DNA of 39,248 nucleotides, from assembly GCA_005805305.1 (NCBI GenBank), contig SYMW01000274.1, positions 1 to 39,248 on the forward strand. The letters are read 5' to 3'. A program made the position numbers and the translations under genes. The stretch comes from Verrucomicrobiales bacterium (GTDB lineage Bacteria; Verrucomicrobiota; Verrucomicrobiia; Limisphaerales; F1-80-MAGS106). This document shows positions 1 through 8,328 of this stretch, piece after piece (position 1 is the stretch's first letter; every line of letters begins with the position of its first letter). The notes beneath the pieces were generated by a model that saw only the letters and a program-made list of their open reading frames with translations, did no database searches and was not told where the DNA came from.

Positions 1-357
1 GGTCCTTTCCCACCGCCCAAAAGGTTTCCAATACCCAAATGCGTCTCCTCAACCTCAAAACCCACTCCGTTCTACCCGTCTGGAACTACACACTTTCTCC
101 CGACCAAAATCGGAATTAATTTCTGCACGGTTCCTTAGCCGCGATTGTTCCGTTGGGAGCGGATCGACGGCGTGGTGGGTTTTGGCGCAAGTCGTTCCAT
201 GGAGGACAACCGGGCCAATGATATACTCACCCCAAGGATCCCGTCTCATGTCTCGACCCGGTTGTGCGAACATTGGTTCGCCGGCCGGTTGCTGGGCGGG
301 GAAATCCAATCAGCCGCGCGGACGCTACAACGAGATGAGAATTGCTCGCTTCACCCC
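1..357. other. Left-edge non-coding stretch
   Basis: I see no convincing gene here. Short open frames occur on both strands, but none has a recognisable domain, and the amidohydrolase frame stays open upstream of its likely start without resembling protein from that family. The stretch probably carries the amidohydrolase promoter, but I cannot point to a good -35/-10 pair. Confidence 0.5.
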
Positions 358-1653
358 ATGAAGACCGCTGTCGGAATTACATTGATCAACAACGGCCAAC
401 TGATTGACGGCACGGGCGCTCCGCCGGTCCCGGATGCCGCGTTGCTGATCGAGAACGGTCGCATTCGATACGCCGGCCCCGCCGCTCTTGCCCCTGAAAC
501 CCCTCGGGACGCGGAAATCATCGACGCGCGAGGCGGAACGATCATGCCTGGCCTGGTCGAGGCCCATTTTCACGCCACTTACTTCAACATCGCGGCCTTG
601 GAGGATCTCGATATCAAATATCCGGTGGAATATGTGTCGTTGCTTTCGTCGGTGAACACGCGCCTAGCCCTTGAGTGCGGCTACACGGCGGCCCGCTCGG
701 GCGGGTGTTTGTTTAATGTCGATGTGTGGCTCAAGAAAGCCATCGAGAGCGACCTAATTCCCGGACCACGATTGGCGGCGTCGGGACGCGAGATTTGCTC
801 CGCGGGCGGACTCATGGATTGGAACCCTGAGTTCCGAAAAATCGGGATGGAAGGACTTGTGTTCATCATCAACGGGGAGGAAGACGCGCGCAAGGCGGTT
901 CGATCCCTGGTAAAGGACGGAGTCGAGTGGGTGAAGACGTACCCCACGGGGGATGCCGCTTCGCCTGATGTGAATGATCATCACACTCTGTGCATGACAT
1001 TTGAGGAGATGCACGCGGTCGTGGGCACGGCGCATAACCACAAGCTAAAAGTCACCGGCCACTGCCGCGCGACACAAGGCATTAAGAATGCATTGCGGGC
1101 CGGATACGACACCATCGAACACGGCACGTTTATGGACGACGAGGCGTTGGATCTGTTGCTGGAGCGCAACACGCCCGTGATACCGGCGCTTTATTTTGAG
1201 AAAGCCAGCATAGAACGCGGGCCGGAGTTTGGCCTGTCGCAGGCTGTTATCGACGGTCATCAGGAAACGCTCGACGGCGGCGCGGAAAGCGCTCGCCGCA
1301 TCTTGCGGGCGGGCGGCCGCCTCGGCATGGGCGGCGATTACGGATTTGGCTGGAATCCACATGGAGATTACGCCCAGGAATTGGTTTTTTTCGTCAAGCA
1401 CGTCGGGCTCACGCCCCTTGAAGTCATCCGATGCGCCACCAAAACAGGTGCAGAGATTATGGCGCGTGGCGAGGAGTTTGGCACGCTTGAAAAAGGCAAA
1501 CTCGCCGATGTGCTCGTGGTGAAAGGAGATCCTGTGGGTGATATTTCGGTGCTGAAAGACCGTTCCAAATTTCTGGCTGTCATGCAGGGAGGCGTGATCA
1601 AAGCCGGGACTCTCGCCAAGCCGTTTCCGACCGTGATCAGGGTGGAGAAGTAG
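358..1653 (+). CDS. Amidohydrolase-family protein (imidazolonepropionase/prolidase-like)
   Basis: This is a 431-residue metal-dependent hydrolase of the amidohydrolase superfamily, probably cytoplasmic because no signal peptide is seen. The N-terminal strand-rich part carries INNGQLIDGTG and the IMPGLVEAHFH motif, whose HxH pair (about residues 70 and 72) binds metal. Downstream lie a candidate carboxylated lysine (EWVKTYPTGD), histidines in VTGHCRA and DTIEHGTF, and the late metal aspartate in MGGDYGFG. The C-terminal GTLEKGKLADVLVVKGDP is the usual return to the small beta domain. I chose the ATG at 358 because the family homology starts there; the frame stays open upstream to about 145 but that part looks non-coding. 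No Shine-Dalgarno is evident. Substrate is unknown: cyclic imides, Xaa-Pro dipeptides and related amides are all hydrolysed by relatives. Its 3' end faces the PEP-CTERM gene across a repeat element. Confidence 0.88.
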   Translation: MKTAVGITLINNGQLIDGTGAPPVPDAALLIENGRIRYAGPAALAPETPRDAEIIDARGGTIMPGLVEAHFHATYFNIAALEDLDIKYPVEYVSLLSSVNTRLALECGYTAARSGGCLFNVDVWLKKAIESDLIPGPRLAASGREICSAGGLMDWNPEFRKIGMEGLVFIINGEEDARKAVRSLVKDGVEWVKTYPTGDAASPDVNDHHTLCMTFEEMHAVVGTAHNHKLKVTGHCRATQGIKNALRAGYDTIEHGTFMDDEALDLLLERNTPVIPALYFEKASIERGPEFGLSQAVIDGHQETLDGGAESARRILRAGGRLGMGGDYGFGWNPHGDYAQELVFFVKHVGLTPLEVIRCATKTGAEIMARGEEFGTLEKGKLADVLVVKGDPVGDISVLKDRSKFLAVMQGGVIKAGTLAKPFPTVIRVEK

Positions 1654-1680
1654 GGAGGGCCAGAAGCATCGATCCACCAT

Positions 1681-1838
1681 CCCTAAAGCGGCAGTTGCCC
1701 CTGGCGAATCTTCGCAAGATCCTGGTGATAAGGTTTTCCGAAACCCTCGCAAGATCCATAAGGGATGCGCCTCCCTCGCGCCTAGCACCTGGCCGGGCAG
1801 CGCTCCCGCCAAAATCCGAAGTTATTTTTGCGTGGACC
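1681..1838 (-). repeat. Dispersed TIR element, copy A (degenerate)
   Basis: This region aligns with the complete copy at 23164-23326 in the same orientation. The left end (about 1682-1697, CCTAAAGCGGCAGTTG) matches that copy's terminal repeat. The segment up to about 1795 is clearly homologous (shared GCAAGATCCTGG and ATGCGCCTCCCTC-like blocks), and the rest up to about 1838 is weaker. Read on the minus strand it contains a decayed frame ending DLAKIRQGQLPL-stop after one single-base deletion is allowed for. It fills the gap between the convergent amidohydrolase and PEP-CTERM genes. Confidence 0.7.
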
Positions 1839-1839
1839 C

Positions 1840-2895
1840 TTACTGTGCGGCGGGCTGTTTGGAACGACGGATGAAAGATGCCGCGAGGGGCGCCAAGAGC
1901 AGAAGGCCCACGGCGTAAGTGGATGGCTCTGGAACGGGGGGGATTTCGACGATCCCAGCCGGCGCAAATGTGACGTGTTCCCACTGCCCGGGGTCGAATG
2001 AGTCGCCTGTCAAGGTCACGGCTTCGGTGACCAGCGTGGATCCGTTCCATTTAAGGGTGAAGAGTCCAGATGTGCCTCCGAATTCCTGAGTCAAAAGAAT
2101 ATCCCCGACGGCCGACGTGAAATAAGAGGCAGGTGCACCGAGCAGTTTTCCGGTTCCATAATTGACCCCGTAGAAATTCTCATTCGCGTTGATCATATCG
2201 ATGTCTTCGATCGCCACCCCCAGCGAATGAGTTGTGACACCCCCCGCCGTGTCGAAGGCGTACAACAGGCCCGAACCTTCCGCTCCGGCAATCATTTTTC
2301 CCGCCAACGGTCCATACTTGGCGACATTATCGGGGACACTCATCAGACCTTCCAGGTGGGGGGGGACGTCAGCGACCTTGGTGGGAGTTCCCGCGCTATT
2401 GATCCGCCACGCTTCGCCAGTCGTAGTGACTGCCAAAAGATCTCCTCCCCACACTCCTGTTCGATCCACATGCAGCGAGCCGCGCATGAGCCCGTTGCCT
2501 ACTCCAGGCAAGTCGACCCAAGCGCTGATGAATGACGTGCCATCCGGGCTGATCTTGGTGATTTGGCCATCGATGCCGTTTCCGGTGAAAACGGTTCCAG
2601 TCGGAAAGGCCGAGCCAGACCGGGCGGTGGCAAGCTTCACTTCATCCGTCAAACCACTGACAGTTGAAAAAGGAAGCTGGGTTCCGTCCGCTTTGACGCG
2701 AACGAAGCTGTTTGGAGATCCGCTGGGGTAGTTCACCGACATGACGACCGAATCTGTTGGCTGGTGATAATCGATGCCGATGGCGCCTGGGAATGGGGTT
2801 GATATGGGTGTGAGCTTGACGCTAATCCCCGCCTCCGCCGCGCAGGCTGAGGCGATCACCGTGCCGGCCGTAATGACTGCAACGTTAAGTTTCAT
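1840..2895 (-). CDS. PEP-CTERM sorting-domain protein
   Basis: A 351-residue exported protein of unknown function. It begins with a signal peptide (about residues 1-22, MKLNVAVITAGTVIASACAA) and ends with a textbook PEP-CTERM tail: VPEPSTYAVG, a hydrophobic helix (LLLLAPLAASF), then basic residues (IRRSK). In known systems this tail is recognised by an exosortase (EpsH family), which anchors or releases the protein at the cell surface. The central part reads like a beta-rich, possibly propeller-like secreted domain (repeated G-x-G and DGT/DGQ turns, for example FTGNGIDGQI). No exosortase gene lies in this window. The start is well supported by a strong Shine-Dalgarno site. It is monocistronic as far as can be seen. 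Confidence 0.9.
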   Translation of the reverse strand: MKLNVAVITAGTVIASACAAEAGISVKLTPISTPFPGAIGIDYHQPTDSVVMSVNYPSGSPNSFVRVKADGTQLPFSTVSGLTDEVKLATARSGSAFPTGTVFTGNGIDGQITKISPDGTSFISAWVDLPGVGNGLMRGSLHVDRTGVWGGDLLAVTTTGEAWRINSAGTPTKVADVPPHLEGLMSVPDNVAKYGPLAGKMIAGAEGSGLLYAFDTAGGVTTHSLGVAIEDIDMINANENFYGVNYGTGKLLGAPASYFTSAVGDILLTQEFGGTSGLFTLKWNGSTLVTEAVTLTGDSFDPGQWEHVTFAPAGIVEIPPVPEPSTYAVGLLLLAPLAASFIRRSKQPAAQ

Positions 2896-3200
2896 TTGGG
2901 TCTCCTTCTGAATTGCATTCCAATGAACCGAGCTTTTTAGCTGGTCTCATGGACCACGCAATAGTGTAGAAAATTGAGTGGAATTGGTGATTATCGGGTC
3001 GTAATCTTCACTTATCGTAGTCGAACGACGGCGTCAATCGTTTATTGGCACATTTTTGAACACTTTTGAGACATCGCGGAACGTACAGTATCATAAAGCG
3101 ATACGAGCAAGAATGGAGAGGTCTGCAAGATGACGAAACAGTTGATGTGATGAGACAACAACAATGAACCATTCCACAGGTAGAGCTTTGAACTCGGGTT
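2896..3200. other. Intergenic stretch upstream of the PEP-CTERM gene
   Basis: About 300 bases between the pseudopilin stop and the PEP-CTERM start, both on the minus strand. It is more AT-rich than the flanks and should hold the PEP-CTERM promoter, but I see no convincing -35/-10 pair, gene or terminator. A weak stem (GTATC/GATAC at about 3088-3104) is the only structure noticed. Confidence 0.4.
2901..2909 (-). promoter_or_regulatory. Strong Shine-Dalgarno of the PEP-CTERM gene
   Basis: On the minus strand AGAAGGAGA lies 5 nt ahead of the ATG at 2895. It is notable because most genes in the window lack such a site. It fixes the start codon and suggests efficient translation. Confidence 0.75.
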
Positions 3201-3950
3201 TTACCGTATCCGGCTGTCTTTGAAATGCGCCACATGACCGTCTAGGAAAAGCCGGTTGCGGCCGCCAAGGTGCGCGGACCAACCGCGAATTTCGGGAGGC
3301 AACGACGCTATGGTGTTGGGAAAGTAGGGATCGACCACAAGCTCGACCTCGGTTGGACCAGCCGGAGCGCCGGCCACCGGATTATTCGCTTCGATCAATT
3401 GCGTCAACGCCTCGGAAGTTGTTTTTCCCCAAAAATTGTCGAGTGGAATGGGGTCGTCCGGGCGATCGAAACGCCACATCCAGTAATTGACCAGCGGAGC
3501 CGAGTTGGTGTCGAACCCACCGATTTGGTGGGCCTGCTCGGCTCGGGCGAGCGGACCGGCGGCCATCGCGGGACACGACCAGATCCGCGTTGTTCCGAGA
3601 GCGGGATTCAGCGCGATGGCAGCCCACCCGGCGCGTGGGTCGCTTTTCGGCCACGTGGTCCAGGGCATGTAGCCACCGGGCAAGGTTGTCTTCAAGTCGC
3701 GTCGATCGGGAAAGCGATCTTCATTTTCGTCCAGGTACAACTGCCAGGCCAGCCCAATTTGGTGTTGATTCGACACACAGGCGGATTTGCGAGCGACACC
3801 CTTCGCCCGGGCGAGCGCGGGGAGCAAGAGGGCCGCCAGCACGGCGACAATTGCGACCACGACAAGCAGCTCAATCAACGTGAAGCCCAGAGGCCGCGGG
3901 ACTTCAAGCGCGGTTCTGGAACGCGTCCGCGATGGAGGTTTGCGAGTCAT
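3201..3950 (-). CDS. Pseudopilin-like protein, type II secretion/type IV pilin N-terminus, H-X9-DG motif
   Basis: A 249-residue protein with a class III prepilin leader: a basic leader, then [19 protein letters not shown] (about residues 22-40). A prepilin peptidase would cleave before FTLIE. The conserved Glu at position +5 of the mature form and the roughly 20-residue hydrophobic helix are present. The globular domain includes [18 protein letters not shown], typical of verrucomicrobial and planctomycete pseudopilins, and near the C-terminus H-X9-DG ([12 protein letters not shown]). Such proteins are very numerous in these phyla and are mostly orphan genes not linked to secretion operons; their roles are largely unknown. 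No secretion-machinery genes adjoin it. A possible 66-residue gene ends 18 nt upstream. Confidence 0.9.
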   Translation of the reverse strand: MTRKPPSRTRSRTALEVPRPLGFTLIELLVVVAIVAVLAALLLPALARAKGVARKSACVSNQHQIGLAWQLYLDENEDRFPDRRDLKTTLPGGYMPWTTWPKSDPRAGWAAIALNPALGTTRIWSCPAMAAGPLARAEQAHQIGGFDTNSAPLVNYWMWRFDRPDDPIPLDNFWGKTTSEALTQLIEANNPVAGAPAGPTEVELVVDPYFPNTIASLPPEIRGWSAHLGGRNRLFLDGHVAHFKDSRIR

Positions 3951-3968
3951 CGTGTTGAAATCATTTGC

Positions 3969-4169
3969 TCAAGGCAAAGGCCACGAAATGGCGCCGCTTT
4001 TTGTGTGGATTTTGCCACCGCCCCACGCAATGACGATATTCTGTCCTCTTTTCACGGAAACGGTCGATGGCGTGGCAGAGCCCGCCGGGGGGGCTTGGAA
4101 TGTCTGAAGCGCGGGGAGGTGGCACAACAGGGCGAGTGGAATGTGGCGCAAAGGTGGCAAGATCTGCAT
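3969..4169 (-). CDS. Possible small secreted protein upstream of the pseudopilin
   Basis: A 66-residue open frame not recognised as any family. Supporting points: AGGAAA lies about 6 nt before the ATG on the minus strand, a rare feature in this window; the N-terminus (MQILPPLRHIPLALLCHLPA) could be a signal peptide; and the stop lies 18 nt ahead of the pseudopilin ATG, as in an operon. Against it: the body is short and proline- and glycine-rich, and there is no homology I can name. The alternative is chance reading of GC-rich leader DNA. Confidence 0.3.
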   Translation of the reverse strand: MQILPPLRHIPLALLCHLPALQTFQAPPAGSATPSTVSVKRGQNIVIAWGGGKIHTKSGAISWPLP

Positions 4170-4478
4170 CGTGGTTTCCTGTTATCAGTATCGTTTCCGG
4201 CATGAAGATGGAAGCGCTCAATGTTTTTGCGGAGCCTGCGGCGGCCGGGATTCCGGGGAAACGCTGTGGGCTGCTCGACAGAATAGGCCAGCAAGAACGA
4301 GGGGGTGGCGCTGAAATTGGTCCGGGGCTGGTTGCCCCGCCGGTCGAGCCCCTCGGCGAATCCACCGCAAGGGAGCGTGGGGGCTCAACGAATGCTTCGC
4401 TTGTTTCTTGATGCAGCCTCAGTATTGTCAGTGCGTCCAACGAACCGCGGACTGGGCGATAGCAATCATTAATAGACG
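4170..4478. other. Divergent intergenic region
   Basis: About 310 bases between the minus-strand pseudopilin (with its possible small upstream gene) and the plus-strand dienelactone hydrolase. It must contain promoters in both directions. Open frames here are low-complexity proline/arginine-rich and look spurious. I see no clear terminator, repeat or operator. Confidence 0.4.
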
Positions 4479-5270
4479 ATGATCATCAAAGACAACGAAT
4501 TCGTGGACATCGCGACGCCTACGGGCCCGATGCGAACGCACCTTTTTCGTCCTGTCGCGGAGGGCCGATATCCGGGGGTTTTGTTGTTCTCCGAGATTTT
4601 TCAGATTACAGGACCGATACGGCGGACGGCGGCTCTGCTGGCCGGGCATGGATTCGTGGTGGCGGCGCCGGAGATTTACCATGAGTATGAGCCTGCCGGA
4701 GTGGCTTTGGCCTACGATCAGTCCGGCGTGGAGCGGGGCAATGCGCTCAAGATCACGAAGGAGCTCCCGGCCTATGACACGGACGCGCGCGCCGCGTTGG
4801 ATTACTTGAAAGTCCATCCTGCGTGCACGGGCCGGCTGGGGGTCATGGGGATTTGCATCGGCGGCCATCTCTGTGTCCGGGCGGCGATGAATGGCGGCGT
4901 TCTCGCCGGGGTTTCCTTCTACGCGACGGACATCCACAAGCGGGGTCTTGGCCGGGGCATGCGGGACGACACACTTGACCGCCTGCGGGAGATCAAAGGA
5001 GAGATGTTGATGATTTGGGGGAGGCAGGACCCGCATGTCCCGGCGCAGGGGCGGGCGATCATCTACAATGCGATGGCCGATGCGGGTCTTCATTTCACCT
5101 GGCACGAGTTCAACGGCCAGCACGCGTTCATGCGGGACGAGGGGCATCGTTATGATCCCGAGCTGGCGGTGAAATGCCAGGGCCTCGCGCTGGAGCTCTT
5201 CCGCCGCAAATTAGGCGAAGGCGATCTGCCAGCGAAAGCAGAGGGGGGAGCGGCGGAGGTGAAGCACTAA
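4479..5270 (+). CDS. Dienelactone hydrolase family protein
   Basis: A 263-residue alpha/beta-hydrolase of the dienelactone hydrolase family, cytoplasmic (no signal peptide). The family uses a Cys-Asp-His triad, all visible: Cys126 in GICIGG, Asp184 in GRQDPHVP and His215 in GQHAFMRDEG. An early FSEIFQITGPIRR segment corresponds to the conserved EiFG-type motif after the first core strands. Classical members open carboxymethylenebutenolide in chloroaromatic degradation, but most genomic relatives act on unknown esters or lactones. No aromatic-catabolism genes are nearby, so a specific substrate should not be assumed. The 108-nt gap to hsp20 suggests an independent transcript for the downstream pair. 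Confidence 0.9.
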   Translation: MIIKDNEFVDIATPTGPMRTHLFRPVAEGRYPGVLLFSEIFQITGPIRRTAALLAGHGFVVAAPEIYHEYEPAGVALAYDQSGVERGNALKITKELPAYDTDARAALDYLKVHPACTGRLGVMGICIGGHLCVRAAMNGGVLAGVSFYATDIHKRGLGRGMRDDTLDRLREIKGEMLMIWGRQDPHVPAQGRAIIYNAMADAGLHFTWHEFNGQHAFMRDEGHRYDPELAVKCQGLALELFRRKLGEGDLPAKAEGGAAEVKH

Positions 5271-5341
5271 CGAGTCATCGGTGGCGGGCCAACCAAGGCT
5301 CGACCAACTGATCGATGATAATGGGGGTATATCGCCACGTC

Positions 5342-5370
5342 TTGCCCCCTGGGAAAACTTCAATCATACT
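5342..5370 (+). promoter_or_regulatory. Candidate sigma70-like promoter ahead of hsp20
   Basis: TTGCCC, a 17-nt spacer and CATACT are found just upstream of the hsp20 ATG at 5379. If used, the transcript would be nearly leaderless, which fits the absence of a Shine-Dalgarno site. No CIRCE-type inverted repeat is seen. This is a pattern match only. Confidence 0.3.
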
Positions 5371-5378
5371 GAAAACTT

Positions 5379-5789
5379 ATGGGTGTGAACAAAGCGGTTG
5401 GCTCGAAGGGCGCGACAACCAGCGCGCCAGGGATGGAGGGCAGTGTCGGATTGCCCGGAGGGTCCTGGGCGCCGAACACGGATGTTTATTCGACCCCGCG
5501 CAGCCTCGTCGTGAACATGGAATTGACCGGGATGAAGCGGGAGGATCTGCGGGTGGCGGTCGAGGATGACCGGCTTAAGATTTCGGGGCATCGATCCGAT
5601 GCCACTCGTGACCCGCGATGCAAGTTCCTGCGAATGGAGATCAATTACGGCCCTTTTGAACGCGTGATCGAGATTCCCGCATCTTACGATGTGAGCCAGG
5701 TGCGCGCGTCTTACGACAATGGTTTTTTGAGGCTCGAGGTTCCATTGGCGGTGCCGCGGGTTTCACGGCCGGTGGAGATCTCGAGCTGA
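5379..5789 (+). CDS. Small heat-shock protein, Hsp20/alpha-crystallin family
   Basis: A 136-residue ATP-independent holdase. A short glycine/serine-rich N-terminal arm is followed by the alpha-crystallin domain (about residues 33-125): PNTDVYSTPRSLVVNMELTGM opens it, then LRVAVEDDRLKISGHR and the characteristic ASYDNGFLRLEVPLA near the end. The C-terminal tail (VSRPVEISS) is short and contains a V-x-I-like element. Family members bind unfolding proteins and hold them for refolding or degradation. The gene lies 32 nt ahead of lon, so a shared transcript linking holdase and protease is likely. A second ATG (residue 19) is a possible alternative start, since no ribosome-binding site decides between them. 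Confidence 0.93.
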   Translation: MGVNKAVGSKGATTSAPGMEGSVGLPGGSWAPNTDVYSTPRSLVVNMELTGMKREDLRVAVEDDRLKISGHRSDATRDPRCKFLRMEINYGPFERVIEIPASYDVSQVRASYDNGFLRLEVPLAVPRVSRPVEISS

Positions 5790-5821
5790 AGAGCGGCGCG
5801 TGTTCCTGACTGGATCTGCCG

Positions 5822-8233
5822 ATGCCCATGAATGAAGTAAAAGTAGTGGAAGTAGTGGGGGTGGAGGAGAACGCTTCGGAGGCCGGGGGTGAGCCTCCGC
5901 TTCGGGATCTCCCGAGAAGCCTGCCGATCCTGGGGCTTTCCGACATTGTTGTCTTTCCGGGCATGACCGTTCCACTGCTGGTGGAATCCGGCCCGAGCAT
6001 TCGGCTGGTGGATGACGTTGTGGATGGGGAGCGATTGGTGGGTCTTGTGCTGCAGAAAGACCCGGTTCCACAGAATCCGACGCCGGATCAGTTGTGGACC
6101 ATCGGGTGCGTTGCGAGGGTTTCCAAGATGTTGAAATTTCCAGACGGCACGGCGCGCATCATGGTGGAAGGCACGAGGCGGTTTCGGATTCAGGGTTTTT
6201 CCCAGGAAAGCCCCTATTTGATCGCGGAGGTGGACGTGCTGACGGAGGCAGCCAATGATTCGATCGAATTGGAGGCGTTGGGGCGCAGCGCCAAGAAGGC
6301 GTTCGAACAGATTTCGGAAATTTCCCAGAGCATCGGTGACGAGGTCAAAGTGGGGCTTTTGAACGCGGACGCGCCCGGGCGGATCGCCGATTTGATTGCC
6401 CCGCATGCCAACCTCAGTTTGGAGGACAGGCAGGCGTTGCTGGAGCTTCCTGATCCCAAGGATCGTCTTTCCCGATTGCTGCCGCTCTTGAATCGCGAAG
6501 TTCAGCTGCAAACGCTCGGTTCGAAGATTCAGAAAGACGTGGCGGATTCGATGTCGAGGTCGCAGAGGGAGTTTTATTTGCGGGAGCAATTGAGAGCGGT
6601 CCAGAGGGAGTTGGGAGAGGATGGAGGAGCCACGGAGATGGAAGCTCTCGCGCAGAAAATCGAGGCGGCGGAGATGCCCGAAGCCGTGAGACATGTGGCC
6701 AGAAAGGAATTGGAAAGGCTGCGCCAGATTCCTCCACAAGTCGCGGAGCACAGCATTGCCAGGAACTATTTGGACTGGCTTGTGGACATGCCCTGGAACC
6801 GGGGAACCGCGGACCGTCATGATCTGAGCCGGGCGGCGAAGATCTTGGACGCGCACCATTGCGGACTGGACAAGGTCAAGGAGCGGTTGCTGGAGTTTTT
6901 AGCGGTGTTGAATCTGAATCAGAAACTCAAGGGGCCGGTGTTGTGCCTGGCAGGTCCTCCCGGGGTGGGGAAGACGTCCTTGGGGAAAAGCGTGGCGGAG
7001 GCTTTGGAGCGGAAGTTTGGCAGAGTTTCATTGGGAGGGGTGAGGGATGAGGCGGAGATCCGCGGGCATCGGCGAACCTACATGGGCGCGTTGCCGGGCA
7101 GGATCATCCAGATGATGCGAAGGCTTCGGAGCAACAATCCCGTGATTCTCCTCGACGAACTGGACAAGGTGGGAAGCGACGTGCGGGGCGATCCCGCGGC
7201 GGCGTTGCTGGAGGTTCTCGATCCAGAGCAGAACAAATCGTTCAGCGACCATTTTTTGGATGTGCCATTCGATTTGTCCCGGGTGTTTTTCATTGCGACC
7301 GCCAATTGGCTGGAACCGATTCATCCGGCGCTCCGTGACAGATTGGAGGTGCTGGAAATCCCGAGCTACACGCCTCGTGAAAAATCGCTCATCGCGATCA
7401 AACACCTCGTGCCTCGGCAGATCGAAGAGCACGGGCTGGCCAAAGGGGATGTGAGAATGCCCTCGCGAACGATCGAGGTTTTGATTCGAGACTACACAAG
7501 GGAAGCGGGGGTCAGGAATTTGGATAGGGAGATTGGCGCCGTCGTTCGAAAAGTGGCGAGGAAACTAGTCGAGAAGGAGAAAACACCCAGGCCTGTCGTG
7601 GTGAATCCGGGTGATGTGGAAACGATGCTGGGCGTGGCACGATTTCAACGGGAACCGGAGCAACCACTCGCTCGATCCGGCATGGCGATGGGATTGGCTT
7701 GGACCCCCGTGGGCGGGGAACTGCTGGTGATCGAAGCGACGCGCATGGCCGGCGCCGGGAGACTGCTGCTGACGGGATCCCTTGGGGACGTGATGAAGGA
7801 GAGCGCGCAGATCGCGTTGAGCCATTTACGGGGAGGAGAATCGGGGGTCGACCTCAGCGAAGTTCCATTTGAGAAGCTGGATCTGCATATCCACGTCCCC
7901 TCCGGAGCCGTTCCGAAAGACGGACCAAGCGCGGGTATCACGCTCGTGACGGCGCTGGCTTCGCTCCTGTCTGGCCAAGTGGCGCGTCCGGATGTGGCGA
8001 TGACAGGAGAGATCAGTCTGCGGGGTCGAGTCCTTCCCGTGGGGGGCATCAAAGAGAAGGTCATGGCGGCGTTGAGGGGAGGAATGAAGTCCGTGCTGTT
8101 GCCGGTGGGCAATCGAAAGGATTGGAGCGAAGTGCCAGAGGAAGTCCGCAGAAGGCTGAAGGCCCATTTCGTGGGCACGGTTTCCCAGGTGTTGCGGCTC
8201 GCGCTTGGATCCAAGCCGGTGCGAGGGAATTGA
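5822..8233 (+). CDS. lon: ATP-dependent protease LonA
   Basis: A full-length 803-residue Lon of the LonA subfamily, a cytoplasmic hexameric AAA+ protease that degrades misfolded and regulatory proteins. Order of domains: Lon substrate-binding N-domain (about residues 30-230, starting LPILGLSDIVVFPGM), coiled-coil linker (QREFYLREQLRAVQRELG), AAA+ module with Walker A GPPGVGKT (from residue 378) and Walker B ILLDELDK (Asp445, Glu446), then the Ser-Lys protease domain with Ser703 in KDGPSAG and Lys746 in GGIKEK. Spacing between Ser and Lys is 43, as in the E. coli enzyme. Nothing appears truncated. The gene follows hsp20 closely and probably shares its transcript. The stop TGA is followed after one base by a dispersed repeat element. 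Confidence 0.97.
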   Translation: MPMNEVKVVEVVGVEENASEAGGEPPLRDLPRSLPILGLSDIVVFPGMTVPLLVESGPSIRLVDDVVDGERLVGLVLQKDPVPQNPTPDQLWTIGCVARVSKMLKFPDGTARIMVEGTRRFRIQGFSQESPYLIAEVDVLTEAANDSIELEALGRSAKKAFEQISEISQSIGDEVKVGLLNADAPGRIADLIAPHANLSLEDRQALLELPDPKDRLSRLLPLLNREVQLQTLGSKIQKDVADSMSRSQREFYLREQLRAVQRELGEDGGATEMEALAQKIEAAEMPEAVRHVARKELERLRQIPPQVAEHSIARNYLDWLVDMPWNRGTADRHDLSRAAKILDAHHCGLDKVKERLLEFLAVLNLNQKLKGPVLCLAGPPGVGKTSLGKSVAEALERKFGRVSLGGVRDEAEIRGHRRTYMGALPGRIIQMMRRLRSNNPVILLDELDKVGSDVRGDPAAALLEVLDPEQNKSFSDHFLDVPFDLSRVFFIATANWLEPIHPALRDRLEVLEIPSYTPREKSLIAIKHLVPRQIEEHGLAKGDVRMPSRTIEVLIRDYTREAGVRNLDREIGAVVRKVARKLVEKEKTPRPVVVNPGDVETMLGVARFQREPEQPLARSGMAMGLAWTPVGGELLVIEATRMAGAGRLLLTGSLGDVMKESAQIALSHLRGGESGVDLSEVPFEKLDLHIHVPSGAVPKDGPSAGITLVTALASLLSGQVARPDVAMTGEISLRGRVLPVGGIKEKVMAALRGGMKSVLLPVGNRKDWSEVPEEVRRRLKAHFVGTVSQVLRLALGSKPVRGN

Positions 8234-8234
8234 A

Positions 8235-8301
8235 CCTTAAAACGGCGGTTGATCCTCGTGGAGATTTGGAAAAGCCTGGATGAGAAAGGCTTGACGAAGA
8301 G
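8235..8301 (+). repeat. Dispersed TIR element, copy B (truncated half)
   Basis: This begins CCTTAAAACGGCGGTTG one base after the lon TGA. For about 67 bases it matches, in inverse orientation, the right half of the copy at 23164-23326, with only a few substitutions and a one-base deletion (GGCTATGAC becomes GGCTTGAC). After GACGAAGAG similarity stops, so only one arm is present. It lies between the convergent lon and cupin genes. Confidence 0.8.
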
Positions 8302-8328
8302 TGACTGACGACCAGGGCCGACTCCCGG

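Noticed and set aside
1045-1812. 255-residue open frame antisense to the amidohydrolase
   Set aside because: No family resemblance; it covers a clear amidohydrolase gene. Its start region overlaps repeat copy A, whose own frame is a different one.
5711-6859. 382-residue open frame antisense to lon
   Set aside because: It is arginine-, histidine- and proline-rich with no domain, and lies wholly opposite an unambiguous lon gene; GC-rich codon use keeps the antisense frame open.
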